Shown: positions 1 through 9,967 of the stretch, in pieces | How the letters are laid out: the number at the start of each line of letters is the position of its first letter | How positions within the stretch are numbered: the stretch's first letter is position 1 | Assembly: GCA_009829735.1 (NCBI GenBank) | Contig: CM020618.1 | Location: 33,704,894 to 33,768,893 of the forward strand | Length of the DNA: 64,000 bases | Direction: 5' to 3' | DNA from: Pyropia yezoensis | Lineage: Eukaryota; Rhodophyta; Bangiophyceae; Bangiales; Bangiaceae | Translations under genes and position numbers: made by a program | Notes under the pieces: model-generated | The model's input: only the letters and a program-made list of their open reading frames with translations | What the model was told of the DNA's origin: nothing | Databases searched by the model: none

Positions 1-1713
1 CGGCGGGCGCGACCAACGCCGCCGCCGCCGTCACCACGGTGGGGGCCACCACCGCAAGGGCCGCCGCCGCCGCCACGGCGGGTGAGCACATGGTTTGCTG
101 CGGAGAACGATGTAGAGGCCGTAGACGAGTCGGTTGACATGGTTCTGGCCGGGGAGGACACAGAGTTGGATAGGTGCGCTGACGTTCTTTTTTCTCTCCA
201 TCATGGCGCACATGGACAGCCGCCTCTGGTTTCTGGTGCGCACGAGCCGCTCCGGCCTCACACATCTTCGTCCTCGTCAGCGTTACCACGGACGGTCCGA
301 ACAGAATTGGGGCCAGAACTACAAACTGGAAGTGCCTCGTCTGTCAGCCACCGCTTAGTGTGTCTCAGCTAAATATTGGAAAAGAGTAGCAGGTTACTTC
401 CGTGTAGCCCTCCATCATGTGGTCGAATAATGACCCGACAGAGCTCTATAGAACGCCGGCCCGCCAGCCCGGGTGCGAGAAATCAGCGCTGAACAATGAC
501 TACGATCGAGAGTACCCGAGGTTCCATGTTGTATTCAAGTCACTCCACGCTCCTTATGGCCGCCGTGGCTACGTCACCCGCTTGTACATACTCATTTTTG
601 CTTCTCCTTTTTCCACATAAACGTAAGCAGCTCATTGTGTGGAAAACGAAGTGACGTGACCCGGGCTACGACGCCATATGGCTGTGAAACAATCCTTTAT
701 CCCTCAATAATCTACATTTTTTCGTTTCCCCTCTCCCACACGTACACCATGTACGAAAGGAATAATACAGCCCGGGCGGCGGGATGTGCAGTATAGAGGG
801 GGCTGTGTAGCAATATGGATGGCCGTATGGGGACCCTATAGTAAGGGGCCTACTTCTCAGCCTTAATTTCAAGTCGGGAGCTCACTGTGGGTACGGTATC
901 CGCGAGTTAAGTATAACCAGAGGGACTTGCGTCTTCGGTTGAAGGGTAGTTAACAGTATCTCCGAGGGCTTATAACGAGGACGCCGACGGTGAATCCACC
1001 GCCCGCCAGGGTAGAACAACAAACCCCTCCCAATTGGGCTCCCATCTTCGTCCCGTCGCTTTCGCTCCAAGGACAGCAACCTTGGCCTCCCGGTGACTTT
1101 GCTGACGATCCCCCTCGGTGAGTGTTCCCTGAGAGTGGACGTGCGACGGATTCTTATTGTGCTACATTGGTGGAGCAGCAGGGGACGAGTTTCCGTCACC
1201 CTAGTGGTGACGCCGTCTTCGGCCCTGGCACACGGTTAGGGAGCCAGTCCTTTTCTATCCGTGGTGTTGCGATCTGCTGATTGGATTGATTGTGACGTTT
1301 GACTGTGCTGGTTGTCACTGTGGACTTTGTTGAGTTTTTACTTCCCTCCGGACATACCCCCGCGCTCTCTTTTTGGTGGAGACCGTACGTCGGTTGGCTG
1401 ATTGTAACAATGTCTACCCAAGAGACTGGGAACGTCCAAGAGGGCTGATCGGGATCGATCCCGACGCCGGAGGTAATCACTGGAGCCGGTATCGGTGACC
1501 CGAACGACAACATTGATACTCCGGTGCCCTCCGGACCCGGAACTACGTTCGGGACGGCACGGATGTCAGGAGGCCGGGGCTCGCCTCTACTGTCGTCGGC
1601 GGAGATCACTCCGCCGCCTCCTTCACCGGAGGACTCCCTGATGGCATCGTTCGCTGGCATTGAGGCCCGGTGTTTCCGGACTCGACGCGCGTCAAGACCG
1701 CACGGAGGACGCC
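1..1713. other. No gene recognised; leader of retroelement 1
   Basis: I see no convincing coding region here. All open frames are short and resemble nothing I know. The last 400-500 bases directly precede the Gag start and are probably the untranslated leader of that retroelement. I could not find a 5' LTR or a secure primer-binding site; a TGGTGGAGCAGC string near 1170 is too weak to call. Confidence 0.4.
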
Positions 1714-3531
1714 ATGGCAGCGTTAATGTCAACATGCCACACGACGGGACCCCGTCGTATTCCTCCCACGCCGGTACGATTTGAACCGGCCAGACTGACC
1801 TCTGAGTCCACCGGGGCCGCCCCCGATGTATCGACTCTCGAGCAACCCCCGGACACGTCGGGGTATGGTGCCGACTCGTCAGCCGAGTTGGAACGTAGCC
1901 ACACGGAGCTCTGCGCTCGGAGTACCCGGAGCGGGCTCCACGGACACGGCCCTGCAGATACTTATGCCAGAGCAGAATCGGCCATCGGCCGGGGGGGGAC
2001 CCCCTTCCAGCATCCTCAAGATGGAGGAGGCCAAGCGACTCGGGAACCCGAGGTGACCATGCAAGGAGTACCAGCCTCGCTGGTCCAGGCCATGACAGCG
2101 CCGGTTACCGCGAATCTAATCAAGCGCATGGAGTCGGATGAGTTTACTCACCAACTGGCCAAGCGCCTGGATATCCAGGACGCCGACACGGAGATTGTCA
2201 ATGAAGTCTTCCTCTCGGTGCTGACGCCGGAACGTTATCGTTTGGAGGACAGTACCTTTCTCGTAATGGAATCGATGCGTACGACCACCCATCGGGCTAT
2301 CCGATCGATGTATACCCTGATGAAGGGAGTCCCGGTGTTCGGGGGCCCGAACGGACAACCGCTGGCGGTCATCGACTTCTTGACCAGCTTCAAGGCAGCC
2401 GCAGACCAGGCCCTGGTCAACGAGGGGTTAGCACTGGAGATCCTCCCGCTCTTTGTTGATGAACGGGTACGAGGCATCCTCCGCCAGGCATCCGCGATGC
2501 CGGGAATGAGGGTTGCAGGCACCCCCATGGAATACCATGGGATTCCAAAGGAGCTGTTGAGCAGCTACCTCAGTAAGGACAAGTGCGAAAACCACTACCG
2601 AGCCCTTGGCACGGCCACCGCCCAGAGCTGGGAGGATGTAGAGATGTTCGGACGCCGAACTCAAGAGCTCGACTACGAGCTGGGGAAACTCCTCGGGGAA
2701 GGTGAGCTACGGACCATCCCGTTCGCAGGGGTGCCCAACTATGTGCGGGTATCCGCACGGGGGGCCAACACGGCACGGGTGAACTTCAGTCGACTGATGC
2801 ACATGTGTAAGTCCCTGGGGGATGACTACCGGGTCCTTCACCCGGAGTGTGCCCTGGCTCCGAAGCCCAAGGGTAAGGGGAGCCAGCCGAGTCTTACCCC
2901 GGCACCGAGGCAAGACAAGGTGGAGCGCAGGCCCGCACCAGTAATGGGAGCAACGGGATATCACCCCCCGGGCGAGGAAGAACCCCTCGTTGACCAGCAG
3001 GGTCACCTGCTGCTGCCGGCTACGCCCTTCATTGACGACGAAGGGACGGTGGCATACATCGCCCCGGCGGGGACCCAGTTCCAAGTCAACGAGGGAGGAG
3101 GTCGGCGCGTCCCGTACGTACGGACGACAGGGTACTCCCCGATGACGGGGAACCCCCATCAACCCATGCCAACTTGTGCGGTACGTACGGAGGCACCTCT
3201 GCAGATTGCAAGTAGACCCAACAGGATGGGGGAATCGATGTTCCGACTGACTCAAGGACCTAAGGCCTATCAAGGGACAGGCGGTCGGGCACCCGAGGCC
3301 AGTACGCGAAGCTATAGAACCACACCCACGCGACCGGCCGGCCCGGCCGGTTCATCCGGATGCATGCTATGCGGGGATCCCCAGCACTGGGTATCTTCCT
3401 GCCCACTCATCCCGGAGGAGTCTCGACGAGCTGCAGCGCAACGCAAGGCCTCCACGGGGGGGTGGCCCGCCAGAGCCCCGGGGCCCGCGCCAGTGAGGCA
3501 GCAGCCCCAGGGAGGATTACTGGCTGTTTAG
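1714..3531 (+). CDS. Retrotransposon Gag polyprotein, intact
   Basis: Structural Gag protein of an LTR retrotransposon, 605 residues from the first good ATG at 1714 (an open frame runs further up to 1660 without ATG). The central part (around 2100-2850) has the hydrophobic, helix-rich look of a capsid domain. Near the C-terminus a CCHC zinc knuckle is visible: C-x2-C-x4-H-x4-C starting at the residues CMLCGDPQHW (about 3361-3400), the nucleic-acid-binding motif of nucleocapsids. The frame is uninterrupted although the downstream protease is broken, which suggests a young insertion or lasting selection on Gag. The stop at 3531 lies inside the overlapping protease frame, so read-through into protease would need a -1 shift. 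Family-level call is firm; the host lineage of the element is not. Confidence 0.85.
   Translation: MAALMSTCHTTGPRRIPPTPVRFEPARLTSESTGAAPDVSTLEQPPDTSGYGADSSAELERSHTELCARSTRSGLHGHGPADTYARAESAIGRGGTPFQHPQDGGGQATREPEVTMQGVPASLVQAMTAPVTANLIKRMESDEFTHQLAKRLDIQDADTEIVNEVFLSVLTPERYRLEDSTFLVMESMRTTTHRAIRSMYTLMKGVPVFGGPNGQPLAVIDFLTSFKAAADQALVNEGLALEILPLFVDERVRGILRQASAMPGMRVAGTPMEYHGIPKELLSSYLSKDKCENHYRALGTATAQSWEDVEMFGRRTQELDYELGKLLGEGELRTIPFAGVPNYVRVSARGANTARVNFSRLMHMCKSLGDDYRVLHPECALAPKPKGKGSQPSLTPAPRQDKVERRPAPVMGATGYHPPGEEEPLVDQQGHLLLPATPFIDDEGTVAYIAPAGTQFQVNEGGGRRVPYVRTTGYSPMTGNPHQPMPTCAVRTEAPLQIASRPNRMGESMFRLTQGPKAYQGTGGRAPEASTRSYRTTPTRPAGPAGSSGCMLCGDPQHWVSSCPLIPEESRRAAAQRKASTGGWPARAPGPAPVRQQPQGGLLAV
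3456..3462 (+). promoter_or_regulatory. Candidate -1 ribosomal frameshift heptamer
   Basis: Seven G residues occur in the Gag frame as G_GGG_GGG (codons ACG GGG GGG TGG), which is the X_XXY_YYZ arrangement needed for simultaneous -1 slippage. It lies about 20 codons after the zinc knuckle and inside the overlap of the Gag frame and the protease frame, which is exactly one base back. A run of seven G also mutates easily, so chance is possible. Confidence 0.45.
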
Positions 3532-4279
3532 GAGGCACGTCCTCACCGGGATACCCCGCAGGACGCTACCAAGCCCAGCGCGGGAAGCGAGTAAGAGGAA
3601 GGACTACACGGGGCCGCTGGGCTCACCCAAGCGCATCACCCCGTACAGCCGCGGGGAGAGGCCCCCGGAGAGCGCGGCTGAGTCGGCGACGCATCATCCC
3701 CCTGGTACACCCTCCTACTCCAAAGACACGGAGACAGGGCAACGATGAGCAACTCCCCCCTAAGAGAGGGAAGGAAGGAATGACCCGACCGACGGAGACA
3801 CCCAAGACCCCGACCCAAGATGCTCGAGGTACGCCGGATATCGGAGCGTTTCATGTCCTGTTCACCCTGGAAAATTTCAAGGTATCTGCCACACTGGGGG
3901 TTAGCCCCCAGTCGACGCGGTCATACTACCCCGTATTGGATACGGGGGCTGGACCTAACCTCAATCGGAAGGAAACCCTCCCGGACTGGTGGCTCCCACG
4001 AGTCAGGGTGACTCGGGGGCCCACGATCAAGGACGCGAATGGTCGACTCACTCGCACCACAGCAGCGATACTGCTGCTGGTAACAAAAGGGGACCTCACT
4101 ACGTAAGTTAACTTCCTGGTGCGTGCGACCCTGTCTGTAGCCTGCATCCTAGGGTGCACATTCATCAACGTTCACGTAGATGCAATCCGGCCAGGACGGA
4201 GGACGGTCGAGCTCCAAGAAGCCGACTGCACGAGGCGAGGACAGACGGCAAAAGTCAGGGACCTGAAATGCATGCTTAA
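3463..4279 (+). pseudogene. Retropepsin-like protease, broken by an in-frame stop
   Basis: Protease part of the retroelement, read in the -1 frame relative to Gag. The open frame begins inside Gag and carries the aspartic protease signature VLDTGAGPN near 3934-3960 (catalytic Asp in D-T-G). A later hydrophobic segment, ILGCTFINVH near 4144-4173, matches the end of retropepsin domains. Between them a TAA stop at 4104-4106 interrupts the frame, and the same frame resumes directly after it. The coding remnant ends where a reverse-oriented LTR copy begins near 4277. Reverse transcriptase does not follow. I therefore call it a pseudogene; one base change explains the stop. Confidence 0.75.
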
Positions 4280-4586
4280 GGGGCACCTTCGGTGCCCCGC
4301 TGTGGGTACATAGTGTGTGCCAGAGAGCGCTTCGGTGTGGAGAGGAAGAGGCAACCACAGAGACAGACAAATACTTTCTATACCATTGTACCACTCACCA
4401 ACCATCACCGACGTCACGCCACCCTCTTCCCCACTCCCGTCACCGTTGCTTCCCCATCACCTTCCCCGGAACCCACACCGTTACAATCCCATTCCTTTCC
4501 CCAACCTCTACATCGGACTGCTGTTCAAGGTCAAGGGTTCTAACACGAGAACGTGAAGGGCTACCCCGGTGTGGGTGGGCCTTACA
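4277..4586 (-). repeat. LTR-like copy A, reverse orientation
   Basis: On the minus strand this copy starts with TGTAAGGCCCACCCACAC, identical to the start of the copy at 7362. It includes a GGGGCACC-TTC-GGTGCCCC hairpin at 4280-4298 (8-bp perfect stem). Similarity to the other copies fades just past the hairpin, near an AAGCATGC string. It cuts off the protease remnant, so it was inserted into retroelement 1 or marks a rearrangement junction. The inner (3') end is approximate. Confidence 0.7.
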
Positions 4587-4817
4587 TGTGGTAGCTTCAG
4601 ATAAATCGTCGTTTTGGCGCTTTCGTCGCTACTCGGCCTGATTTGGATCCCCCCGTGTTTGTGACTTCGTGCTGCCCCCCACGTTCGGCGTGCTTCGGGC
4701 ATTGGAACACGAACGCAGCGGGCACCACGAATCACACCGAAAAATTACTATCCTGACACTGCCCTTGTGTTTTGTGTCACGGTGGTTTTCTTTTGGTCAA
4801 CCGATTGTTGAAACCTA

Positions 4818-5399
4818 GTGAGCTCCAAATCAGGTTCTGAGTATTCACCGTCGGCTTTGGCGGCGGCACCCTCGACGACGTCATCGGCGGAGGCGCGCAA
4901 AGCCCCGGCGACCCCATCATCGCCATTCACTGTGGCGGCCCCGCTGCACCTGTCCCTGCACGCCCGCACCGCGTCATCCCCTCGCGTGTCTACAAAAGGC
5001 AAGGACATCCAGGCCGGGCCCGCACGCCCGGCCAATCAAGGCCCTCTGCTGCCACGTCGGCCAATTGAACGCCACTTCGTGGGCCCTCCTTCCCCGCGCA
5101 CCGGGCACAGCAAGCCAACTACCGCCCGCGCGGCCGAGCAGCGCGAACAGCGGTTGATCAAGAAAAAGACGGCGGGTCGCAAGCTCAAGTACCAGTGTAA
5201 GCCGTGCTGTATTCGGTGCAACAGCTTCACCGTATTCGTCGATCACCGCGCATCGTGCCGTCACCGGAACGTGGTCAGCCGCCCAAGTGAACTTCCGTAT
5301 TGCAAAACTTGCGATCGTGAATTCGAGTCCATCGACCACTTCGAACGCCACAAGCGTGGGAGAAATCACCACCGTGCCTTGGCAAGCGCCAGGGACTAA
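4818..5399 (+). pseudogene. Ser/Ala-rich ORF with two C2H2-type zinc fingers, no ATG
   Basis: An open frame of about 193 codons without any ATG. The N-terminal half is Ser/Ala/Pro-rich. The C-terminal 60 residues carry two zinc-finger patterns: C-x2-C-x8-H-x5-H starting at CIRC, and C-x2-C-x12-H-x5-H starting at CKTC, the latter typical of U1-like/JAZ C2H2 fingers. It lies between LTR copy A and the Gag-integrase remnant, in the same orientation as the latter. It may be a lost exon of a host gene, or an extra ORF of the retroelement. A functional protein would need an upstream exon supplying a start codon; I see none. Function unknown. Confidence 0.45.
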
Positions 5400-5985
5400 C
5401 CGATTTGGCACCCCCTCAGATCCGCCCGTTGAACCGGTTCTATTTTGGTAGATCTGACTCGTCGACGGAACCGACTCCGACACGAAGTGGGCCCGAGTGA
5501 TTCGAACGAATGGCACTAGAAATTATCAAATTCTAGACCACAATTTCGATCGACTCTGTATCCATCTCCTCAGAGCTTACTGTGCCTTACAGATACAAAT
5601 CTCCTCGAAAGTGACCGACACACTGTCAGTACCACCTTTCCAAGAAATCTGTATCAGTAACTCAGTGGGAAATTTCGACGCTTTCTCTTCCCACTGTGTC
5701 TAGAGCTTTCGCAGCGCCCTAAAGGATCACGGTCCCAGCAACTTTCGTCCGCGGACTTTATTTTCCGAGGCGATGAATGTGAACGATCCCGCGGGTACCG
5801 GCCAAGCTGGGTCGTACTGAACTCCTGCGGCCCCCACCATGGAGTCTTGGAATCCACTCTTAGCTTTCGTCGCCCAGATGAGTTAAAAGCTGGAATCAAA
5901 GAAGATTGAACGGGCGGAAACTAAGAGCCAGCTTGTTGAGGCTAAGACCAAGGCTGCGCCTTGAAGTACTGCCGCACGACCGAAC
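5400..5985 (+). other. Degenerate Gag leader
   Basis: No intact gene. Shortly before 5986 the Gag frame can be followed upstream as a Lys/Glu-rich, coiled-coil-like stretch (about 5885-5967) that ends in a TGA stop, so the N-terminal part of the second element's Gag is probably present but broken. The rest shows nothing I recognise. Confidence 0.4.
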
Positions 5986-7110
5986 ATGCTGTCACCTTTT
6001 TCGGGCAAGCCCGGTGCGGTGGATGCGTGGTGCTTACGCATGGACTCTTATGTGCACCTCAATGATCCTGAAGAGGCATGCCGTATCGCCTCCACGTTCC
6101 TCGACAGGGAGGCCTTTATCTGGTTGCATACTTACCGTCGGAGCAATGTCGTGTCTGACTGGAACGCCTTTCGAACTGCCATTGTTCGAAGGTTCGGAGT
6201 AATGAAGCAAATCCTCTCCGATAACGGAGCTAACCTGACATCGGCATTCTGCACCAACGTCCTGGGCATGTTCGGAACCCAGCCTCGTCGAGCTTCCGAC
6301 TACCATCCACAAACCAATGGACAGGTGGAGCGGTTAAACCGTACCATCGTCAAGATGCTACAGTGCTACGTGGCTGAGCACACGAACACTTGGGACAGGC
6401 TCCTTTCCGTACTCACCCTGGCGTGCAATGCCAGGCCACACCGAAGCACAAACATTGCACCACTAGAGTGGGTCATGCTACTCGGCGTGGGGAACCTGAC
6501 CCTGCCACCAGGTAGATGCACTCGGTACGATACACCGAAGGGTCGACCGGCAGAACAGATCCAGCTGGATTGGTTAGCCAAGCTATCGTGGATGATCCCT
6601 AAGCTCAAGGGTGCCCTTGACCGTACTCAACTTCAATACAAGAAGAACTTCGACGCCCGACTACGGGTGCGCAACGCAACCCTGGTAACAGGCGACTGGG
6701 TCTAAATCGGACACCAGAAGTTCCGAGGGAACAAGCTCATGCAACCGGTCAAGGGACCGTATCAGATCCTCCACAGAGATGACCACTCTGCAATTCTCCA
6801 CTCCGATACGGAGATACAACGCATCAGTATGAATGATGTCACACTGGCGCCACAGCCGGAACAGCCTCAGCCGGTACCGGCTAGGTTGCCACATGAGGCT
6901 CTTACAACCCACCAGGTAGACGACCCGGTGGGCCCGGATGAAATTTCATACCAGATAGAGAGCATAGTCGGTCACACAGACCCAAGCCTACCAGATGCCT
7001 GGTACGTCCAAGTAATGTGGGTCGGATACAACTCCCCGACCGGGGAACAGGCGCATAAATTGCCTTGTCAACTCCTCATGGCGTACATAAGGCGGCACCG
7101 CCTACTGTAA
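5986..7110 (+). pseudogene. Gag-integrase-chromodomain fusion remnant of a Ty3/gypsy element
   Basis: The first 70 codons are Gag-like (PFSGKPGAVDAW..., ending in a W-x2-F...RRFG pattern). Directly after RRFG, at about 6197, the frame passes without a break into the C-terminal half of an integrase core: ILSDNGANLTS supplies the second catalytic Asp, and the segment SDYHPQTNGQVERLN the catalytic Glu. The first catalytic Asp, zinc-binding HHCC domain, protease, reverse transcriptase and RNase H are all missing. A TAA at 6703-6705 then interrupts the frame, which continues to 7110 with a chromodomain-like end (YQIESIVG ... YVQVMWVGY ... LP). This is an internal-deletion derivative whose junction lies at a shared Phe-Gly/TTCGG. 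It cannot encode an active integrase. Confidence 0.8.
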
Positions 7111-7346
7111 CATGCCAACCGACACCAACTTCGGCTGTTGGGGCGTGGGGCTTACACCTTCTAAGTGAGGTGTGACATGGATGGGACACGACTTAGTTTA
7201 CTAAGTCAATTCAAGCTTAGGTAACTGAGTAGGCAGCACGCCTGAATAAGTTTTGACTTAATGAGAGAGGATAACTCCGATAATATTGAAGTTACTTGGG
7301 GCTCACACCGGAGTTAACCAACACCCACGGAGTCAAGATGCAAGGT
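7111..7346. other. 3' untranslated region of retroelement 2
   Basis: Between the chromodomain remnant and the polypurine tract; no coding region seen. It contains repeated TAAGTC/GACTTA strings (about 7196-7260) of unknown meaning. Confidence 0.4.
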
Positions 7347-7359
7347 AAGGGAGGAGGAG
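7347..7359 (+). promoter_or_regulatory. Polypurine tract
   Basis: AAGGGAGGAGGAG, a pure purine run, lies two bases before the TG start of LTR copy B. This is the position of the plus-strand primer of LTR retrotransposons and identifies copy B as the 3' LTR of the Gag-integrase remnant. Confidence 0.65.
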
Positions 7360-7361
7360 CT

Positions 7362-7700
7362 TGTAAGGCCCACCCACACCGGGGTAGCCCTTTACGTACT
7401 CTTGTTCGAACCCTTGACCTTGAACAGAAATCCGGTGTAGAGGTTGGGGAAAGGGATGGGATTGTAACGGTGTGGGTTCCGGGGAAGGTGATGGGGAAGC
7501 AACGGTGACGGGAGTGGGGAAGAGGGTGGCGTGACGTCGGTGATGGTTGGTGAGTGGTACAATGGTATAAAACGTCTTTGTCTGTCTCTGTGGTTGCCTC
7601 TTCCCCTCCACACCGAAGCGCCCACTGGCACACATTATATACGCACAGCGGGGCACCGAAGGTGCCCCCTAAGAATGCGTTTCCCCGTCGTGCCGCAGTG
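7362..7700 (+). repeat. LTR-like copy B (3' LTR of retroelement 2)
   Basis: Starts TGTAAGGCCCACCCACAC right after the polypurine tract. It contains a TATAAAA box at 7566-7572 and, 80 bases later, a perfect hairpin GGGGCACC-GAA-GGTGCCCC at 7650-7668 followed by a GCGTTTCCCCGT block shared with copy C. The order TATA box then hairpin suggests U3 followed by a structured R region. The 3' boundary is not certain; weak similarity to copy C continues to about 7745. Confidence 0.7.
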
Positions 7701-8029
7701 CGGCCAGATGGCTGAAGAACAACGCAAGGGCGAGCGCACACAACGTGTGGCTCCAAAGCATTCCAGACGAGGTGGCAGGCAGCAGATACAAGTCGACATA
7801 CGTCCACATATCCTGAGCTGCGGCCCGAATCACTTGATGACCGGTGGGTCGTGCAGCCCTTCCAGAGCGGTCCGTTAATACTGGACCCTCCAGTTACCAC
7901 CCGATGTTTGCAGACACTAACGGGCGTCCACGCGATTACGTGGGGACGCTCAAGTCCTCTAATTAGATAGTGAGGACTTGTAAGGAGATGTCCCAATCTC
8001 AGGTTCTCAGGGTGTATTTGGGACGAATC
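7701..8029. other. Spacer between two converging LTR copies
   Basis: No gene seen. A 9-bp inverted repeat (CAAGTCCTC ... GAGGACTTG) lies near 7950-7981. The start of this stretch may still belong to LTR copy B. Confidence 0.35.
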
Positions 8030-8191
8030 CTTACAATCACCACCGACGTCGCGCCATCCTCATCTCCACACCCACCACTGTCACCACGCCCATCCTCTTC
8101 CCTGCATCCTGTCAACCTATTGGCTGGTACAGGTCGCTGACACCCATCACGAGTACGTTGAGGGCTGCCCAAGTGTGGGTGGTTCCTCACA
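8030..8191 (-). repeat. LTR-like copy D, 5' part only
   Basis: On the minus strand it starts TGTGAGGAACCACCCACAC and runs through a GACGTCGGTGGTG block shared with copies B and C, then diverges before the hairpin. It is a truncated copy. Confidence 0.6.
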
Positions 8192-9340
8192 CATGTTTTC
8201 AATAGAGCATTGCGTGCTCCATTCTGAGTACTTCCCGGCGCAGTGCGGTATTCTTGACCGAAAATAAAACGGTTAGAGACCGGTTAGAACTCAGAAAGCG
8301 CTTCCCGGGCCTGCTACATGGGGGATCTCATGCGGTACATCATAATGTGCCCATCGCGCAGAACAGCACATTATCCTAGTACCCTGATGAACGATTTTGG
8401 GGCCTGGCAATGTAGTTGCGGATCAAGGGGGGTGACGGGGGTGACAGACCCCGAGCGACGGGACCGCGGCATGTCACACACCGGGGTGGCACTCACCGGG
8501 CTCCTGCGCGGTTCCCGGAAGAGATCCCGTCGCCAGATCACGGACGGAACTGCGGATCTGGCTGAGAGTCACATAAGGCCTGTCACTGTCAGTGACCCGA
8601 CGACACTCCATGATCCCGACCCCATTCATTCGATGTCATGAGGGTTTGAGGGCGTGCGGCGACACCCAGTCCGGACGGGACGGCTTCTCCATTGTATTCG
8701 GACGGGACGGCTTCTCCATTGGATTTCAAGTCATCTCCGGCCTCGGTTCAGTCTTCTCGCGCTTGCCCGCTGGTGAGGACTTAATGTTAGTGGGAGCACT
8801 TGAGAGGAAAGTCTATATTCGCAGATGCCTTTGCACCACCTTGTGATCTGATCTGAAATTGTGTTTCCCCAGCCTTTCCCTCGCCCCCTAACTGATGTAT
8901 CCACTCCACGTCTGTCCCACTCAACTGCGCGTGCCGCCTCACCACCTCTTCCACCATGGTTGGCAAAATGCATGCCTTTTTTTTATCGCCTTTGATTAAA
9001 GCATGCTTTCATTCAAGGCATTTTTTAATTTATCACCGATGTGTCATTTTTTTGTGGCCTACTTGATCGTGAACTCAATACATCAGAAATTGTACGCCTC
9101 CCACAATGCGCCACCAAGAACAAGGGTGGTTGGGCTCAAACCAAGCAGTCGCAGTGTAACGTTAGAGCGCCAGTGACGTCCTCTTTGCGCGTCCTCTACC
9201 CCTCCTCCTTCCCAACGAGCCACGAGAATAGCTTCGGGGGCATGCTGTTTTCGAGTGGCGGGTCGGCTGGCAGCACTCGTGACGGTCTACCACTGAGGTC
9301 GACAGAGTGAGGCAGGATTTTCTTCCGGTGGCGGTGCACC
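8192..9340. other. Spacer, no gene recognised
   Basis: Only short open frames. It contains the 27-bp tandem duplication listed separately and an AT-rich patch near 8985-9040. Nothing else recognised. Confidence 0.4.
8672..8725. repeat. Two tandem copies of a 27-bp unit
   Basis: The unit starting CGGACGGGACGGCTTCTCC occurs at 8672-8698 and again at 8699-8725, differing at one position (TATT versus GATT end). Confidence 0.85.
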
Positions 9341-9967
9341 TTACGCGTTGGGGGCTGAACCTGACATGACAGCGGTCGTCGACGAGGCGGCGCCTCGGCG
9401 CACCGCCGCGTCTCGGTAAGCGATCGTAACGCCCATGTAGCCCGCGACAGCAAAGCAGGCCAGCGCCACCCCAAGCTATCCCGGCACCCAGGTCAGGGCC
9501 ATTGCGACGGCGCGAACCGCCACGGGTGGAAGGCGGGCAACTACCGTCGCGAGCGTCTGCAGGGCTTCCGTTGTGGCCGCCGCCGCAGCCGCTACCGAGT
9601 CGACGTCGGAAGACGCGTCGGCGGTTGCAGCTGGCGCGGCATCGGCTTCTGCCGGCCATCCACCGACGGTGCTCCCACCACCACTATCCCCACGATCGGC
9701 GCCCCCTGCGACCGCTTCAGCGTCGGTGGAAAGGATGGCCAGGCTGGCCGCTGCCACGGCCCCCCCCTCCCCCACCACCGCGACCGTCGCGGGCGACACC
9801 GCCGACGGCGCCACCACCAGAGCCGCCAGCGCAGCCGCCCCCGCCCCCGACGTCGCCTGGTGCCGCCGGGCGATAGAGGCCAGGGCGGCCACCAGCGTAG
9901 TGCAGTGAGCGACGGTGGTGTTGCGAATCGTCGAGGCAGTGGTGTACTCGGCGGCTTTACATTCCAA
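9341..9967 (-). pseudogene. Ala/Val-rich ORF with an in-frame stop and a C-terminal membrane segment
   Basis: The minus-strand frame starts with ATG at 9967 and runs 163 codons of Ala/Val/Thr-rich protein to a TAG at 9476-9478. The same frame continues for 44 more codons and includes a clear hydrophobic segment (LGVALACFAVAGYMGV) followed by charged residues, ending with TAA at 9341-9343. The presence of a good membrane segment beyond the stop suggests one protein interrupted by a nonsense change. I recognise no family. The composition bias means the frame could also be chance in GC-rich DNA. Confidence 0.3.

Larger units (their letters stand above)
1200..8191. mobile_element. Nested, degenerate Ty3/gypsy retroelement cluster
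   Basis: This span holds pieces of at least two LTR retrotransposons. Piece one is Gag plus a broken protease (about 1714-4277), cut short by an LTR copy in the opposite orientation. Piece two is a Gag-integrase-chromodomain remnant (5986-7110) with a polypurine tract and an LTR in the same orientation after it. A further partial LTR copy on the minus strand lies at about 8030-8191. No reverse transcriptase or RNase H is visible anywhere in the window, so neither piece can move on its own. The integrase DNG...E spacing and the chromodomain-like tail place the family in the Ty3/gypsy chromoviruses; that assignment is from motif recognition only. Confidence 0.8.

Noticed and set aside
1160-1190. 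TGGTGGAGCAGC as a primer-binding site of retroelement 1
   Set aside because: The complementary strand does not give a proper tRNA 3' end with correct acceptor and T-stem lengths, and no LTR end precedes it.
4301-4591. TGTGG on both sides as a 5-bp target duplication of LTR copy A
   Set aside because: Similarity to the other LTR copies continues through the left TGTGG into the hairpin, so this cannot be the element boundary.
7395-7420. TTCGAACC near the LTR start as a tRNA T-arm (B box)
   Set aside because: No matching D arm, anticodon stem or acceptor stem can be drawn around it on either strand.
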